Source: Saussurea involucrata (taxonomy: Eukaryota > Streptophyta > Magnoliopsida > Asterales > Asteraceae). Taken from it: a stretch of 64,000 nucleotides of DNA. The notes beneath the pieces were generated by a model. The model did no database searches. It saw nothing but the letters and a program-made list of their open reading frames with translations, and had not been told where the DNA came from. This document shows, in pieces, positions 1 to 10,677 of this stretch. Position numbers and translations under genes: made by a program. Within the stretch, counting starts at the first letter, position 1; each line of letters opens with the position of its first letter. The stretch spans positions 161,076,983 to 161,140,982 of the forward strand of contig CM066319.1 in the NCBI GenBank assembly GCA_033807775.1, read 5' to 3'.

Positions 1-147
1 ATTTTCCCCATACCTTTTACCAACTTCCCTAACTTCCCATCACTCTCACGTCTCACCATATATTCCCTTCTCCTCCACTTCTACCAATTTGCCCCCTTCC
101 ACTCCTGAAGATTTTCCTCTGCCTCTCAACCTCAATCTTCTCTTCCT

Positions 148-396
148 TCAACACAACCTCCTGGATTTGAAGATCCATCTCATCCTGACTATGTGTTCAG
201 ATTGGATAAGGCTCTCTATGGCCTTAAACCAGCTCCTCGTGTCTGGTATGACACTTTAGCAGACTTTTTCAAGTATACTCGGGTAAGATTGACAACACTC
301 TTTTCATCAAGCAAACCTCAGGTAATCTTATTCTTATTCAAATCTATGTGGATAACATCATTTTTGATGTCATATTTAGATATAAAAAAAAATTAA
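148..396 (+). pseudogene. Copia reverse transcriptase fragment, broken
   Basis: The frame reads a PPGFEDP stretch followed by a frame containing KALYGLKPAPRVWYDTL, the conserved Copia RT segment before the active site. Around position 285 the frame shifts. The following residues (DNTLFIKQTSGN, then a YVDN in place of the catalytic YVDD) are readable only in another frame. The catalytic second aspartate is therefore changed and the domain stops at the A-rich block beginning near 370. On an intact element this domain copies element RNA into DNA in cytoplasmic virus-like particles. This copy cannot work. Confidence 0.8.
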
Positions 397-625
397 AAAA
401 AAATTAAAAAAAAGAGAAAAGAATTAAAAAAAAACCTAAATTTTTCTTTGCCATCGGTGGGTTCTTAAAAAAAATATTAAATTCTTTTCCCATCGGTGGA
501 TTCTTAAAAAAAATTAAAAATTAAAAATCTAAATTTTTATTTGCCATCGGTGGGTTCTTGATTCTTAAAAAAAATAAAAATAAAAAGCTAAATTTTTCTT
601 TGCCATCGGTGGGTTCTTGACGCAA
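370..625 (+). repeat. A-rich tandem repeat inside Copia pol
   Basis: About four imperfect copies of a unit made of A-runs plus 'TTTGCCATCGGTGGGTTCTT' separate the RT fragment from the RNase H fragment. The unit looks neither like Copia pol nor like a known transposon end. It has replaced or interrupted the coding stretch between the two domains. Confidence 0.75.
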
Positions 626-1312
626 AAAAATTTTAATAATAATAATATTGCACCAAAAATGATTGGGTCACTTCTTTATCTTACTGCTAGTAGACCTGAT
701 ATTATGTTTGCTACTTGCCTGTGTGCGCGTTATCAAGCCAATCCTAAGGAATCTCACTTGGCTGTGGTTAAACGCATCTTTCGGTATCTGAAAGGTACCA
801 TGAATCTGGGTCTTTGGTATCCAAAAGACTCAGGTTTTGATCTAATGGGGTATTCAGATTCTGACTTTGCAGGCTCAAAGGTTGATAGAAAGAGCACTAC
901 TGGAAGCTGTCAACTCCTTGGTGGTAAACCTGTTAGCTGGTCTAGCAAAAAGCAACATTCAGTCTCCACCTCCACAGCTGAAGCTGAATATGTTGTTGGT
1001 GGTAGCTGTTGTGCTCAAATCCTATGGATGAAGAATCAACTGAGGGACTATAATCAAATCTACTCTAAAGTCCCTATCCTGTGTGACAACTCCAGTGCAA
1101 TTGCCATTGCAAACAATCCGGTGCTTCACTCCAGATCCAAGCACATTCATATTCGGTATCACTTCATAAGAGATCACATCTCCAAAGGTGATATTGAACT
1201 GCATTTCATCCCCATCGATCTTCAACTGGCGGATCTCTTCACAAAGCCTCTAGAAGAAGCTCGGTTCAAGTTTCTCCTAGAAGAACTTGGTATGTTAAAT
1301 TTAGATGAATAA
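617..1312 (+). pseudogene. Copia RNase H domain (C-terminal pol)
   Basis: An open frame of about 230 codons carries the Copia end-of-pol signature: IGSLLYLTASRPDI, then YSDSDFAGSKVDRKSTTG, SWSSKKQHSVSTSTAEAEY, and SKHIHIRYHFIRDHI, ending in ADLFTKPLEE and a stop at 1310-1312. This is the Copia RNase H1 domain, which degrades element RNA during reverse transcription. In intact Copia elements it is the C terminus of one gag-pol polyprotein. Here it is cut off from RT by the A-rich repeat, so it is a fragment although the frame itself is open. No ATG needs to be chosen because it is not an independent gene. Confidence 0.9.
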
Positions 1313-2756
1313 AAAAAAATAGAAAAGTCAAAAACAAAAAAGTAAGGAGGCTGCCGATGCTTTTCAAAAAAAAAACAAAAAAAACAAAAAAAAATATATA
1401 TATATATATATTATATATATAATAAATCCCTCTTCTCTAATTCCTATTCTCTACTAAAAAAAAACAACCTACTTTTATCCTACTTCTACCCTCTAAAACT
1501 ACAACCTACAATCTATCCTAAATCAATTCTCCTTCTATAAAATTAGAGTCCCACATATCCCCCAACTCACCTCACAAAATCCCATCTTCTCCAAAGCAAC
1601 CACCCAAACCAAAGAGCATCTCCACCGATCCCACCCCCCATCGACCCCCCACCCCGCCCCCACCGACGCCACCGACCCCCCACCCCCACCCACCGACGCC
1701 ACCGACCACACACCCCCACCCACCGACGCCACCGACCACCCCACCCCCACCGAAACCCCATACCCCAATTTTTTTAAATCCCCATTTTTTTTGGTCACTT
1801 TTATTGACTACATCCTATCTCTCATCCTTTTCATCTTCCCCGTACTATCAACCCAACACTATTACCTTATATCTCCTATCACTACCCCTCTTAGATATAC
1901 ACTCTAACCCTCTCACCTTTTTACCTTATCCTATCTTATTCACCAATGGCTTCATCAATACCATTTCCAATCTCCAAAAAAAACTTTGTAGCCTTATGTT
2001 ATGGCCGATTTTTCTACGCTTCTTAGTGTTTTTTAAGTCGGCCGCTGAGGGGGAGAATTCATCTGAGGGGGAGCAACATCAATCCTCGGTACTCATATCC
2101 AGCGTCCAACTCAAAAAAAATGAGAAAATCGGCGGACCGGTCAAGGGGGAGCACATCAGTCCGGGAGGATCTAACTGAGGGGGAGAAACACAAAGACCGG
2201 CTGATCTAACTGAGGGGGAGCAAAACAAAGACAAAGGATGATGATGCTGAAGATGCCAAAAGAAAGAAAGAAGATGCAAGAGATGGGTAGAATCATCTTG
2301 AGCCTGATTCACCTAACCTCAACTCTCCCTCAAAGATTGTCACTATGGGTTTGTCTCCTTCCAAAAACCACAAACTCATTTGGGGTAAGTGAATGGCTTG
2401 AAGATTTGGAACATCTGGCCTGAAAGATAGAGGCCTCTAACACATCAACAACTGCTGATCAAAATGAAGAATCCTCAAGCCAGACACAAGTTTCAACTTG
2501 CCCCTCCAAAGATGCAAGTAATTTTTGTTCTATTCATATTGTCTATACTTATTTCCTTTTTCTTTCATTTGTTTGTACAATATACTTTACCATTTTTTTT
2601 ACTTGTAAATGTCGGATACAAAAAAAATCCAAAAAGAACAAAAAGAATGGACTATGTGAAAAGAACCCAAAAGAGTAAACAAGGGTCAAAAATGAATTAT
2701 TCAGTGTTTACTTCTCAGATTCTAAGTATGGATGTCATTCTCAAATAGGGGGAGAT
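1313..2756 (+). other. Copia pol-to-LTR spacer with repeated polypurine blocks
   Basis: There is no coding support. 1320-1430 is A-rich with a TA microsatellite, and 1620-1750 is a C-rich imperfect repeat (CCACCCACCGACGCCACCGA). The core 'CTGAGGGGGAG' occurs at 2045, 2062, 2175 and 2210, with a variant near 2143. The last purine tract (about 2746-2756, TAGGGGGAGAT) abuts the LTR and is the likely functional polypurine tract for plus-strand DNA synthesis. SIRE-type elements often carry an extra ORF here; none survives. Confidence 0.65.
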
Positions 2757-2983
2757 TGTTGGGTCACTTAAGATTTAAAGATGACCTCATTCTCTCATTT
2801 TTACACAGTTCATACTTAGAATAATTTTAGGTTCTTTACAGGCAGATTAATTGTATAAAAGTGTTCGGTGAAGTCGAAGATCAACCGAAGAAACAAAGTA
2901 GAAGTATATCTTCAAAGCGGATTGAAGATAGACTTCTCAACCAAAGATTAAGCTGCTACTTGAGACCATCCTAAGGTCTTAGG

Positions 2984-4763
2984 TGTAACATCCTGAATTT
3001 TCAATAATACTTTATTAATGAGAATTGGGATTTATTTGTATTTTGGGTTAAACCTTGAATTATATGGAAATTTTATAATTCAATGGGGTTAAAATGCAAG
3101 TGATTAAGTTTAGTGCTACTTTTGGAAATAATTGGAACTTGAGGGGGTGTTGGGTTATATTTGAAAGTGTGTATGGATAAAACAAAGGGAATGTAAAATA
3201 TCTCAGTATTTTGATTTGGGGTCGGTCAAGAGGCAGAGAGAAAGAGAGAAAAAGAGAAAGAAGGGAAGAAAAGCAAGATTTTGTCTTCAAAATTGGTAAG
3301 AATTTGCCATGGTTTCTGATAAAATATGTTGTAGTTATATGATTGTAAACGAATCTGTGTATTGGACTGATTTTCAGAATCATAAACAACAGATTGAAGC
3401 TTCAGATTTGTGCAGGAAGTGGGTTTTGCAAGCAAGAGGTGAGTTCATTTGTTATTTGCTTAAATCAATGTTGATATGTTAAATTAAACCTTGTAATAGC
3501 TGTATAAACTAGTTATGAACTATATGGGATGGTCTGGAATGAGCTGAATCAAACAGACATCGAATTAGATTGGATTTTAGGCTGCAGTTCGAAGGTTTCA
3601 GGATGAAACATCGTATCCGGAAACCCTGGTGATGAATGTTTCCGGACGTGATAAGTATCCGGTAAGTATTAAGTTTATTATAAGTATCCGGATAGAATTA
3701 GTTACCGGATGGTATCCGGATGGCTTTAGTGTCCGGATGACGTCCGGGTTTGAATAGTATCCGAAAAGTAAGTATTATGCGGAAAGTTGTGAGGTCCGGA
3801 TTGTTTATGTATCCGGTAAAGTATTGTTATCCGGAAAGTCCATTTATCCGGATAGTTTAGAAGTATCCGAAAACCCCTGTTGTCCGGACACTTTTGTGAA
3901 ATTGAGAATGTTAGGTTCTGATGTTTGGAAGCAGATTCTAGATGTTTTGTCTGGTTAAGTCGCCGAGGGGGGGCATTTGAGGATGAAGATACGATAGGTT
4001 ATCTAGTATTCTTAGATTTGAGAATATGATATGAGCTGTAATATGTTGTTATGCATATACGTTAGTAAAGTGTAATGGATCCATAGGCACTAGTGTTTGG
4101 TAATCACATGGAATAGGCGTGTGGTAATAATCGTTATTCCCAATTTCTAAGGAAGAAAAGTGGGATTGACATAAGTGCTTGTAATCTCTACTTCCTTTCC
4201 GATAAATGGGCATGTGTAATTGCGATTTATTGGATAGGAGCATTAATCTAGAATCATTGAAGATTCGTAGTGTGGCTCTGAGGTATGTTATGATGATGGA
4301 ATGTGTGTCAGTCATATTCATGGGATTGGATGAAAACCGTGTTAACGGAATAGAGTTACACGTACGGTAAGAAAAGGAGTAATCAGGTTTGTTGTAACTC
4401 GTTTACATTGATTTTGCAAATATTAATATTGAAACGAATGTTCTCACTAGGCGTTGGCCTAATCGTTTCATATGATGTTCTCTTACCAGGTACCAGCTCG
4501 GGAAAGTAAAGGGTTGTGGGACGAGCGTTTTGGAATAGCAGAGGTGTTAATTAACAAGAAGAGATTTTGATGGATTGCATAGATAACTTAGTTAATCTGG
4601 TTATAGTGATATGATTAGATTGATAGGTTATTTGAAGGATCCTGTATTGTAAATATACTCTTGATGGTTAATTTCCTTGCTATATTTATATAAGTTGAAA
4701 TTCCTTGTATCACAACTTGTTGAAATTTAAGGTTCAAATTGGCCCTGATTTTAGGGTGTTACA
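2984..4763 (+). mobile_element. Gypsy-type solo LTR with TSD TTAGG
   Basis: The insert begins TGTAACATCC and ends GGGTGTTACA. It is flanked by a perfect 5-bp duplication TTAGG at 2979-2983 and 4764-4768. No internal region or second LTR is present, so it is a solo LTR left by recombination. 3600-3890 holds many scattered TCCGG/TCCGGA motifs, which also occur in the LTR at 42380-44051; the two are probably related. The orientation is assumed from the TGTAAC start. Confidence 0.9.
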
Positions 4764-4798
4764 TTAGGCCAGTACACTTGAAGAGCAAGGATATTCTT

Positions 4799-4985
4799 GA
4801 AGACTTGATCTCCAGGATCTCTTGAAGATGTTGAAGACTTGATCTCCAGGATCTCTTGAAGATGTTAAAGACAGGATCTCTTGAAGATGTTAAAGACATG
4901 ATATGCAGGATCTCTTAAAGATGTTGAAGATATGATCGGCAGGATATGTTGAAGTCATGATCGGCAGGATATTCTTGAAGACATC
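4799..4985 (+). repeat. Tandem repeat in Copia LTR
   Basis: Units of about 25-34 bp built on 'GATCTCCAGGATCTCTTGAA' and 'GAAGATGTT', about six copies that become more divergent to the right. Confidence 0.8.
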
Positions 4986-5258
4986 ATAGGCCAACAGTTT
5001 ACAGCAGGTATATTCTGCTTTATCTGCAAAATATTTGGGATATCTTGCAATGACAGAGATATAATCCAAGGATCAGAAAAATGGGTCTTTGAATTTGTTA
5101 TCCTTTTCAAAGAAAGATCAGCTTCAACAACAGGTCAACGCTTCAAGACAAATATACCAAGACAAAAAGTACATCCCAGTACTTTTCAGAAGAGCTGCTT
5201 CCATCCTGCCTTCCAAGCCCTGCTTGACAAGTGTCCATGCATTCAATGCATGAGGCAC

Positions 5259-5266
5259 TATATAAA
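5259..5266 (+). promoter_or_regulatory. TATA box of Copia LTR
   Basis: TATATAAA, about 320 bp from the LTR end, after GC-richer U3 sequence. The position fits an LTR promoter. No transcript evidence is available. Confidence 0.5.
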
Positions 5267-5589
5267 GAGGTCTTCTCCTTCCTTGCAACCTAACAAGTTC
5301 ACCAGATCCTCAAGCTCATAAGTGCTGGCATTCTCTCTTCTCTCTCAAAGAAGTTCATTGTTTGTACTAAGTGTTTTACAATTGTTCTTCATTCTCTGTG
5401 TGTCTGTGTGTAAGATTGTTTGAACCGATTTATCTGTTCTGTTCCGCAACAATCAATAATTTCTGTGTGTAATTCTTATTTGAAGTTTTCAATAAAAGAA
5501 TTAAATTAAGTGAAAAATTTTGTGTATTGTATTCAACCCCCCTTCTACAATACTTGTTTACCATTGCTACTCAATAGCTAGGACCAACA

Positions 5590-6107
5590 AAAACAATCAA
5601 TTACATTGAAAAATAATATGTGATTAGTGATCTATGTCACATAAGAATCATTCTAACAATGAAAGGTTCATACAAGTATTTTAGCTAGGTTACTTTAATT
5701 TGTCGTTTAAAAACATTAATATTAAAATTTATTTACTTACGTTTACGTTTGGTGCTCCTCCTAATTTGTAAACATCGCTCGTTCCTTTAATATACTTTTG
5801 TATTGTGTGAATGTTATGTTCAGGTTTTTAAAAAATTATAAAATTAAATGTTTTACAATTTACATAACATATACCTTCGAATAAAAATTTGTTGTTCCTC
5901 CAAATCATCACGATCCATTCATGTCCACTATCAATCACGTAAGTATACATCGTTAAAGAAATAACATAAACTTAAATAAAACAGATCTAAAATATTTAAA
6001 AATCAAATATATCTTAATTTTATCGGTTCAGACACGTATAATTTTGGAACAACATATTTTTATCTATATACAACGTGTTCAAGGTAGTTGGAGTAGTTAC
6101 TATATTA
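5590..6107. other. Intergenic, AT-rich, 3' flank of bHLH gene
   Basis: Nothing recognisable beyond AT-rich sequence. It would contain the bHLH 3' UTR and poly(A) signals on the minus strand. Confidence 0.5.
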
Positions 6108-6683
6108 TTACCATGACGACTCTAACTCATACCGGTGGCGGAGCAGCAAACCGTCGACGTTAGCCTCCGTTTTCACCGTCGCCGCCATACCGTCGCCATG
6201 ACCACCGCCACCCGCCGCCTGTTTCAAAACTCGAACTTGTTTTTTCAAGAATTTCATATAAAGAACCGCCTCTTCCAACATCGACGCCGTGTCCATCTTC
6301 GTACCGCCAGGAACTAATCTCTGAAGTATTCTAATTCTCTCGCTAATCCTCTCTCTCCGGTGCCTCGCCGCCACACTCTGTGGATCCTTCGATATCTTCA
6401 CGTTTCGTCTCGGTGGTGGCTTCACGGATTCCGGATCGATCTGAACCGCCGGCTGCAACGCCGCCATCTGATATATCATCTCCCTCATCGCCTCCACTGA
6501 ATCCGGTGGTGGAATTGGGTGGCGGTAAAAGGAAGGGGTCAGCGGCGATGGGGTGGGGTGGTTGGTGGTGGTGGAGCTTCCGCCGGAGAATTCCATGCTT
6601 GATGAAGAAGAAAGGTGTTGGAAAGGGAGAGAAAATGGGTCAGGAAGCTTGTATAAGTCCATCATCACTGTCATCATCTCCAT
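6108..6683 (-). CDS. HEC1/HEC2-like: HECATE-type bHLH transcription factor
   Basis: An intact single-exon gene of 191 residues, read from the ATG at 6683-6681 to TAA at 6108. The longer upstream frame has no ATG, so MEMMTVMMDLYK is the best start. Residues 92-154 form the bHLH domain: KISKDPQSVAARHRRERIS, then IRILQRLVPGGTKM, the DTASMLEEAV stretch and FLKKQVRVL. The basic region has Q and A where canonical E-box binders have H and E, as known for the HECATE/INDEHISCENT group. The domain is closest to HEC1/HEC2 (KISKDPQ, ERIRILQRLVPGG) and less like HEC3 or IND. The N terminus is Ser/Pro rich; the C terminus has a short Gly/His linker. Family members are nuclear and control gynoecium, transmitting tract and meristem development, usually as dimers with SPATULA-like bHLHs. 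Which HEC paralogue this is cannot be decided from one copy. Confidence 0.92.
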   Translation of the reverse strand: MEMMTVMMDLYKLPDPFSLPFQHLSSSSSMEFSGGSSTTTNHPTPSPLTPSFYRHPIPPPDSVEAMREMIYQMAALQPAVQIDPESVKPPPRRNVKISKDPQSVAARHRRERISERIRILQRLVPGGTKMDTASMLEEAVLYMKFLKKQVRVLKQAAGGGGHGDGMAATVKTEANVDGLLLRHRYELESSW

Positions 6684-6770
6684 TTTCAGGATGGAATTAG
6701 GGTTAGTAAACGATGAATAGCAGTGTGCAGGAATCTGTGACAAGGAAGGGTATAAATACAAGTTCACCCC

Positions 6771-6776
6771 TTATAT
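6771..6776 (-). promoter_or_regulatory. Possible TATA box of the bHLH gene
   Basis: The minus strand reads AAAATATAAGG about 90 bp upstream of the ATG, which would leave a 5' leader of roughly 50-60 nt. The position is plausible; the motif is weak in AT-rich DNA. Confidence 0.35.
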
Positions 6777-6895
6777 TTTAATCTGATTTTATTTGTGCCC
6801 CATATTTATTGCTTCTTTGGAAATATACACAATTTAAGTTCGTTTAATTGATTTTTAAAAGAAAAGTAAAATAACGAACCTTTTATAAATTATTT

Positions 6896-7275
6896 GAGCA
6901 TCTTCAATAATTATTTTATACTTTTTAAAAAAATAGAATATTAAAAATTGTAATATTTGAGAAAAATGATTTTTAACTTCAATATGTATTCAATTTAAAA
7001 AATTGTAGTATTGATATATTATTCAAATAATTAATATATTAATAAAATATTATTATTTTTCTAAATATTTTACTTATTTTTTATATGAAAATATTAAAAT
7101 ATTGATTCTCATTTTTAAAAAGTCAATTTTAGAGAAGTCTTCAAATTTGAAGATTTTTTTCTCCTATCTGTTTTCTTTCTTTCTATTTTAGCGTACAAAA
7201 TAACATAAATGTTAAAGCAAAAAGTTGTTAATATCTCTTTTTTTTCTTTATTTTAACATAGATTTGGAGATGCTC
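6896..7275. mobile_element. MITE with GAGCATCTTCAA termini
   Basis: The left end GAGCATCTTCAATAA and the right end TTGGAGATGCTC are inverted copies around about 380 bp of AT-rich DNA. The GAGCATCTCCAA terminus is widespread in plant MITEs. A clean target duplication was not seen. It lies about 210 bp upstream of the bHLH start codon, so it may carry or disturb promoter elements. Confidence 0.6.
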
Positions 7276-8404
7276 TTAGTTGTGTACTTATATAATGCAA
7301 CAAAATTTAAATTTTTGTTGTAAATTAAGGCTGAAAGTTAATTCTACTTCTTGATTACGATAGATTATTATATGCCCATGGCACGTGTCACACGAAAATG
7401 CTACTAATGAATATGTAAATCTAAAGGGCCGCACACAAAAGAACACGTTTGCTTCCATTAGAAAGAAACCCGTTAAAGTCATGTTTGACAGTTAAATAGT
7501 TATTCTTGAAAGAATAATTATATAATATGTGTAAAATGTAATTATGATAATTACAGAGTTTTATCTATAAATTTGTTTAGATAAATATAATTATTCAAAT
7601 TCAAATAATTTGAATTCAAATAATTACATATAAACATAAATCTTATTTGCTGACTATATAAATAAGGTGTCAGATCAGCTGTTTTGAAAACTGACTGAAT
7701 CTTTTGGATCTGACACATACACATACACATATTAGGATAGGGTTTCTTTTGGGCTAACACTCAATGGAATTCGCGTGTTCGTGTGTGGATACCGTTAGAG
7801 GAAACCTTTGTTGGTTTCTAAGTGTCTCGATCGTTCAACCACAACAGATCTAAAAATGTACGATTCTAAACACCCTATGGTGTCGTTATTTAATTAAATA
7901 CATCATTGGATCTGATTGAGTTTTATTCTTTTAGAAATGTTTTCTAAATATTTTGTAACCAAAACATTTTATTTCCGTTGCGTTTAATAGTTACAAATTG
8001 CATCGAAACCCAACAATTACTATATACAATTTATAAAGTATTTTGCTATATTAGTACGACTCGATATTTATATTTAAACATTTTATTAATTGGTTATCTC
8101 AAAAAAAATTGGTTATCTATAAATTTATAGAGTTTAAGAACGTTCACAAATATAATAATAAGTTGTAAAGATTAATTTTAATAAAATTTAAACGATAATA
8201 CCTATAAGTATTTTATAACATATAGTAAAGATGTATGTTTGGGTCTTTTTGGTATAGATTTATGCAAAGCACCTTTTTACATATAAAACTAAACACATTT
8301 TCTCAATTACGAAAGATGAACATGGTCTATCTAATATGATGTGGTGAGGTGTAAAATTTCATTCTCACCGGAACCTAACTTATATATACATATATATATA
8401 TATA
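7276..8404. other. Intergenic; possible remnant Copia LTR near 7490-8015
   Basis: 7490-8015 ends TTCCGTTGCG...GAAACCCAACA, like many Copia LTR 3' ends, but no matching TG start with a target duplication was found. The rest is AT-rich without recognisable features, ending in a TA microsatellite (about 8382-8404). Confidence 0.3.
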
Positions 8405-8711
8405 GGGAGGTTTAAAGAAAAATCTCAAAAAAATGGAAAACTGAATAACATCCTAGGAGCCCTTCATCTGGACGGTATGCACTTGTGCATACAGGCTATT
8501 TGTAACATGCATTTGTGCATATATGCACAAATGCATATATGCACTTGTGCAGGTTATTTGGTTTTATGCACAAGTGCATTATGCATTTGTTCATATATGC
8601 ACAAATGCATGTTACAAATAACCTGTATGCACAAGTGCATACCGTCCAGATAAAGGGCTCCTAGGATGTTCTTCAGTTTTTCGTTTTTTTTGAGGTTTTC
8701 CCTTGAACCTG

Positions 8712-8715
<4 letters not shown>
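8405..8715. mobile_element. Foldback element 1 in TA microsatellite
   Basis: Almost the whole 311 bp is an inverted repeat. The left arm runs GGGAGGTTTAAAG..., CATCCTAGGAGCCC, GGACGGTATGCACTTGTGCAT. The right arm mirrors these blocks and ends GAACCTGACCC. TA runs lie directly on both sides. No coding capacity. Its class is uncertain: a foldback or microsatellite-targeting MITE. Confidence 0.75.
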
Positions 8716-8750
<35 letters not shown>

Positions 8751-9139
8751 GATATAGCAAATGCAAACCACCCTAATTTTGTAAGCTGTGAAAACCGTCG
8801 ATTTTATTGGTTAAATTAAGAAAAATGGTTCATAGAATTGTTTAATATGATGAAATTGTTTTATCTATTTTTTTCATTATGATGTTTTCATTTTAAAAAA
8901 AAAACTCAAATAAACAATTTCATCAAGAAATAATTATAGGAAACAATGTATTTGTTTAATCATTTGACAATCCCAATATTCGTGAGATCAAGGAGAACTT
9001 TTACCTTAAGACATTGTTTTACAATGTGTTTTTTTCATATGTATTCGGTTTACAATGTGAAACTTTTTTACGTGTAACTGTTGTCCCACAAACGAGACAA
9101 AAATGTTCAGATTGTGAAATATATATATATATATATATA

Positions 9140-10221
9140 GGGTCCCCTTCTTTTGTTAACCACACAATTAGTGTTAACCCTATTAATTTTTTTCAACCAA
9201 TAAGAATCAAGATAAATAGTTGGTTTTACTAGTTGCTGGCCGATTTATGGAAGGGTATTATTGGAAGACCTGTATTTTTTATTTTAAGTAATATTACATT
9301 CCTATTTCAACGCTTACATATTCTTGGTAGTTATTATTATATATATTTTTTATATTAATGATAATCTTCAACCTTTTTTTATCTTAATCTTATCATATGC
9401 ATTTATTTATTATTTTCACGTTTTTACTGGTAAAATATGCATTCATCTGAAGAAGAAAGTGGTGTGTCAATTTTGATATGTGCATATATGCACTTATTAA
9501 AACTGGATTATCTAAATTTTACACATGCGGCATATATGCACATATCAAAATTGCATATATACATACTTTACACCCTAAACATATATGCACATATCAAAGT
9601 TGCATATATTTACACTTAACATCTGAAGCATATATGCACATGTCAAAATTGCATATATGCATATTTTACACCTACAACATGCACATAAGAGAAATTGCAT
9701 ATATGCACAACCATAAATCTGTGTAAACCATAAATCTATGTAAACTTGCATATATGCACATAAACAAAATAGCGTGTATCCATAAGAATGATCAAACCAA
9801 CATGACAAATAATCATATGCACAATGTATGTGCATATATGCGCATCAGTTGTATATATGAAGATAAAAAAAGTGCATATATGCATTTAAAACTGCATATA
9901 TGCACATCATATAATTGCATATATGCACCTCTTAAAATTGCATATATGAAAAAACCCAGTTGAACAGTTTTTTTTCTCTCTGATGTTGTGCGATGGTAGG
10001 GCTTAGACGCCATCACAACCACCATCGCAGGTGACCTACTCCGGCAGCCGACTGCCGGCGCACCACCACAGCAGCCACCTCCGGTCTCAACCTTTCTCGC
10101 CGGCGAACTGCATCCCACCTCTAGTTCGCCTTCTCCGATACTCCAGCAGCCAGCCACCACCTTCTTCTTCGTGTGTCGGCGCTCCTCTCAGGCGAAGCTC
10201 CATTGGCGGCGCTCTCTCTCA

Positions 10222-10252
<31 letters not shown>

Positions 10253-10663
10253 CGACGAAGCTCTCTCACGCAACCGCTGCCCTACTTCACCACCTAAGAC
10301 ATCCTTCCTCCACTTCGTCCGGCTGCCTCCTCCAGGTCCGACGACCGCCCCTGCTTCTCCTACTGCAGTTCCTTCTCCGACGTGATTTACTTTTGAATCG
10401 AGATTGGAGAGGGAGAGAGAGAGAGAGTGAATCAATTAGAGATAAGTTATAGGTCCTTAAATGTAGCTCTCGAATTAATTGTTTCCTTATCAAGATTTAT
10501 TAAATGACTATAATACCCCTATGCATATATGCTTCAGCCGTGGGTTTAGTTTAATTATGAATTAAAAATGCTTTTAATCTTAGCCATTGATTTTGATGAT
10601 TAATGGCCCAGATTAGTTAACAAGGTTAACACTAATTGAGTGGTTAACAAAAGAAGGGACCTC
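9140..10663. mobile_element. TA-flanked inverted-repeat element 2 (1.5 kb)
   Basis: The left terminus reads GGGTCCCCTTCTTTTGTTAA followed by CCACACAATTAGTGTTAACC. The right terminus carries the inverted counterpart over roughly 45 bp and ends in GGGACCTC. Both ends abut TA runs. The interior holds the palindromic array at 9474-9950, a GC-rich block (about 10000-10390) and CT/GA runs. The long frames in the GC-rich block are low-complexity and not supported as genes. Confidence 0.7.
9474..9950. repeat. Irregular array of palindrome GCATATATGC
   Basis: More than a dozen copies of the self-complementary core GCATATATGC (often TGCATATATGCAC), spaced about 20-60 bp with AT-rich spacers. The same core occurs in foldback element 1 next door (about 8515-8545). 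Confidence 0.8.
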
Positions 10664-10677
10664 TATATATATATATA

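Larger units (their letters stand above)
1..5589 (+). mobile_element. Copia retrotransposon, SIRE/Maximus-like, 3' part
   Basis: The window opens inside pol of a Ty1/Copia element. Order seen: reverse transcriptase fragment, A-rich repeat insertion, RNase H domain, about 1.4 kb without coding potential, repeated polypurine blocks, then a 3' LTR running from TGTTGG to CCAACA. An LTR end with a 'TTCAACCCCCCTTCTACAA' stretch and a long region between pol and the LTR are typical of the SIRE/Maximus lineage. The 5' half lies outside the window, so the TSD cannot be checked. The element is dead: pol is frameshifted and interrupted. Confidence 0.85.
2757..5589 (+). repeat. 3' LTR of the Copia element
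   Basis: It starts TGTTGGGTC directly after the polypurine tract and ends GACCAACA. Without the nested solo LTR (2984-4763 plus one target copy) it is about 1.05 kb. A TATA-like TATATAAA lies at 5259-5266. The GAAGATGTT-rich tandem repeat at 4799-4985 lies in the U3 part. Confidence 0.85.

Noticed and set aside
6135..6700. Plus-strand frames opposite the bHLH gene
   Set aside because: Shadows of the GC-rich bHLH coding strand; no motifs of their own.
7490..8015. Solo Copia LTR
   Set aside because: The right end looks right (CCCAACA) but no left TG end with a matching 5-bp duplication was found; kept only as a remark.
9437..9835. Several small frames rich in Met, His, Ile and Tyr
   Set aside because: They are translations of the GCATATATGC array on both strands.
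10031..10493. GC-rich Ser/Pro/Arg frames in element 2
   Set aside because: Overlapping frames on both strands over low-complexity CT/GCC sequence; no motif.
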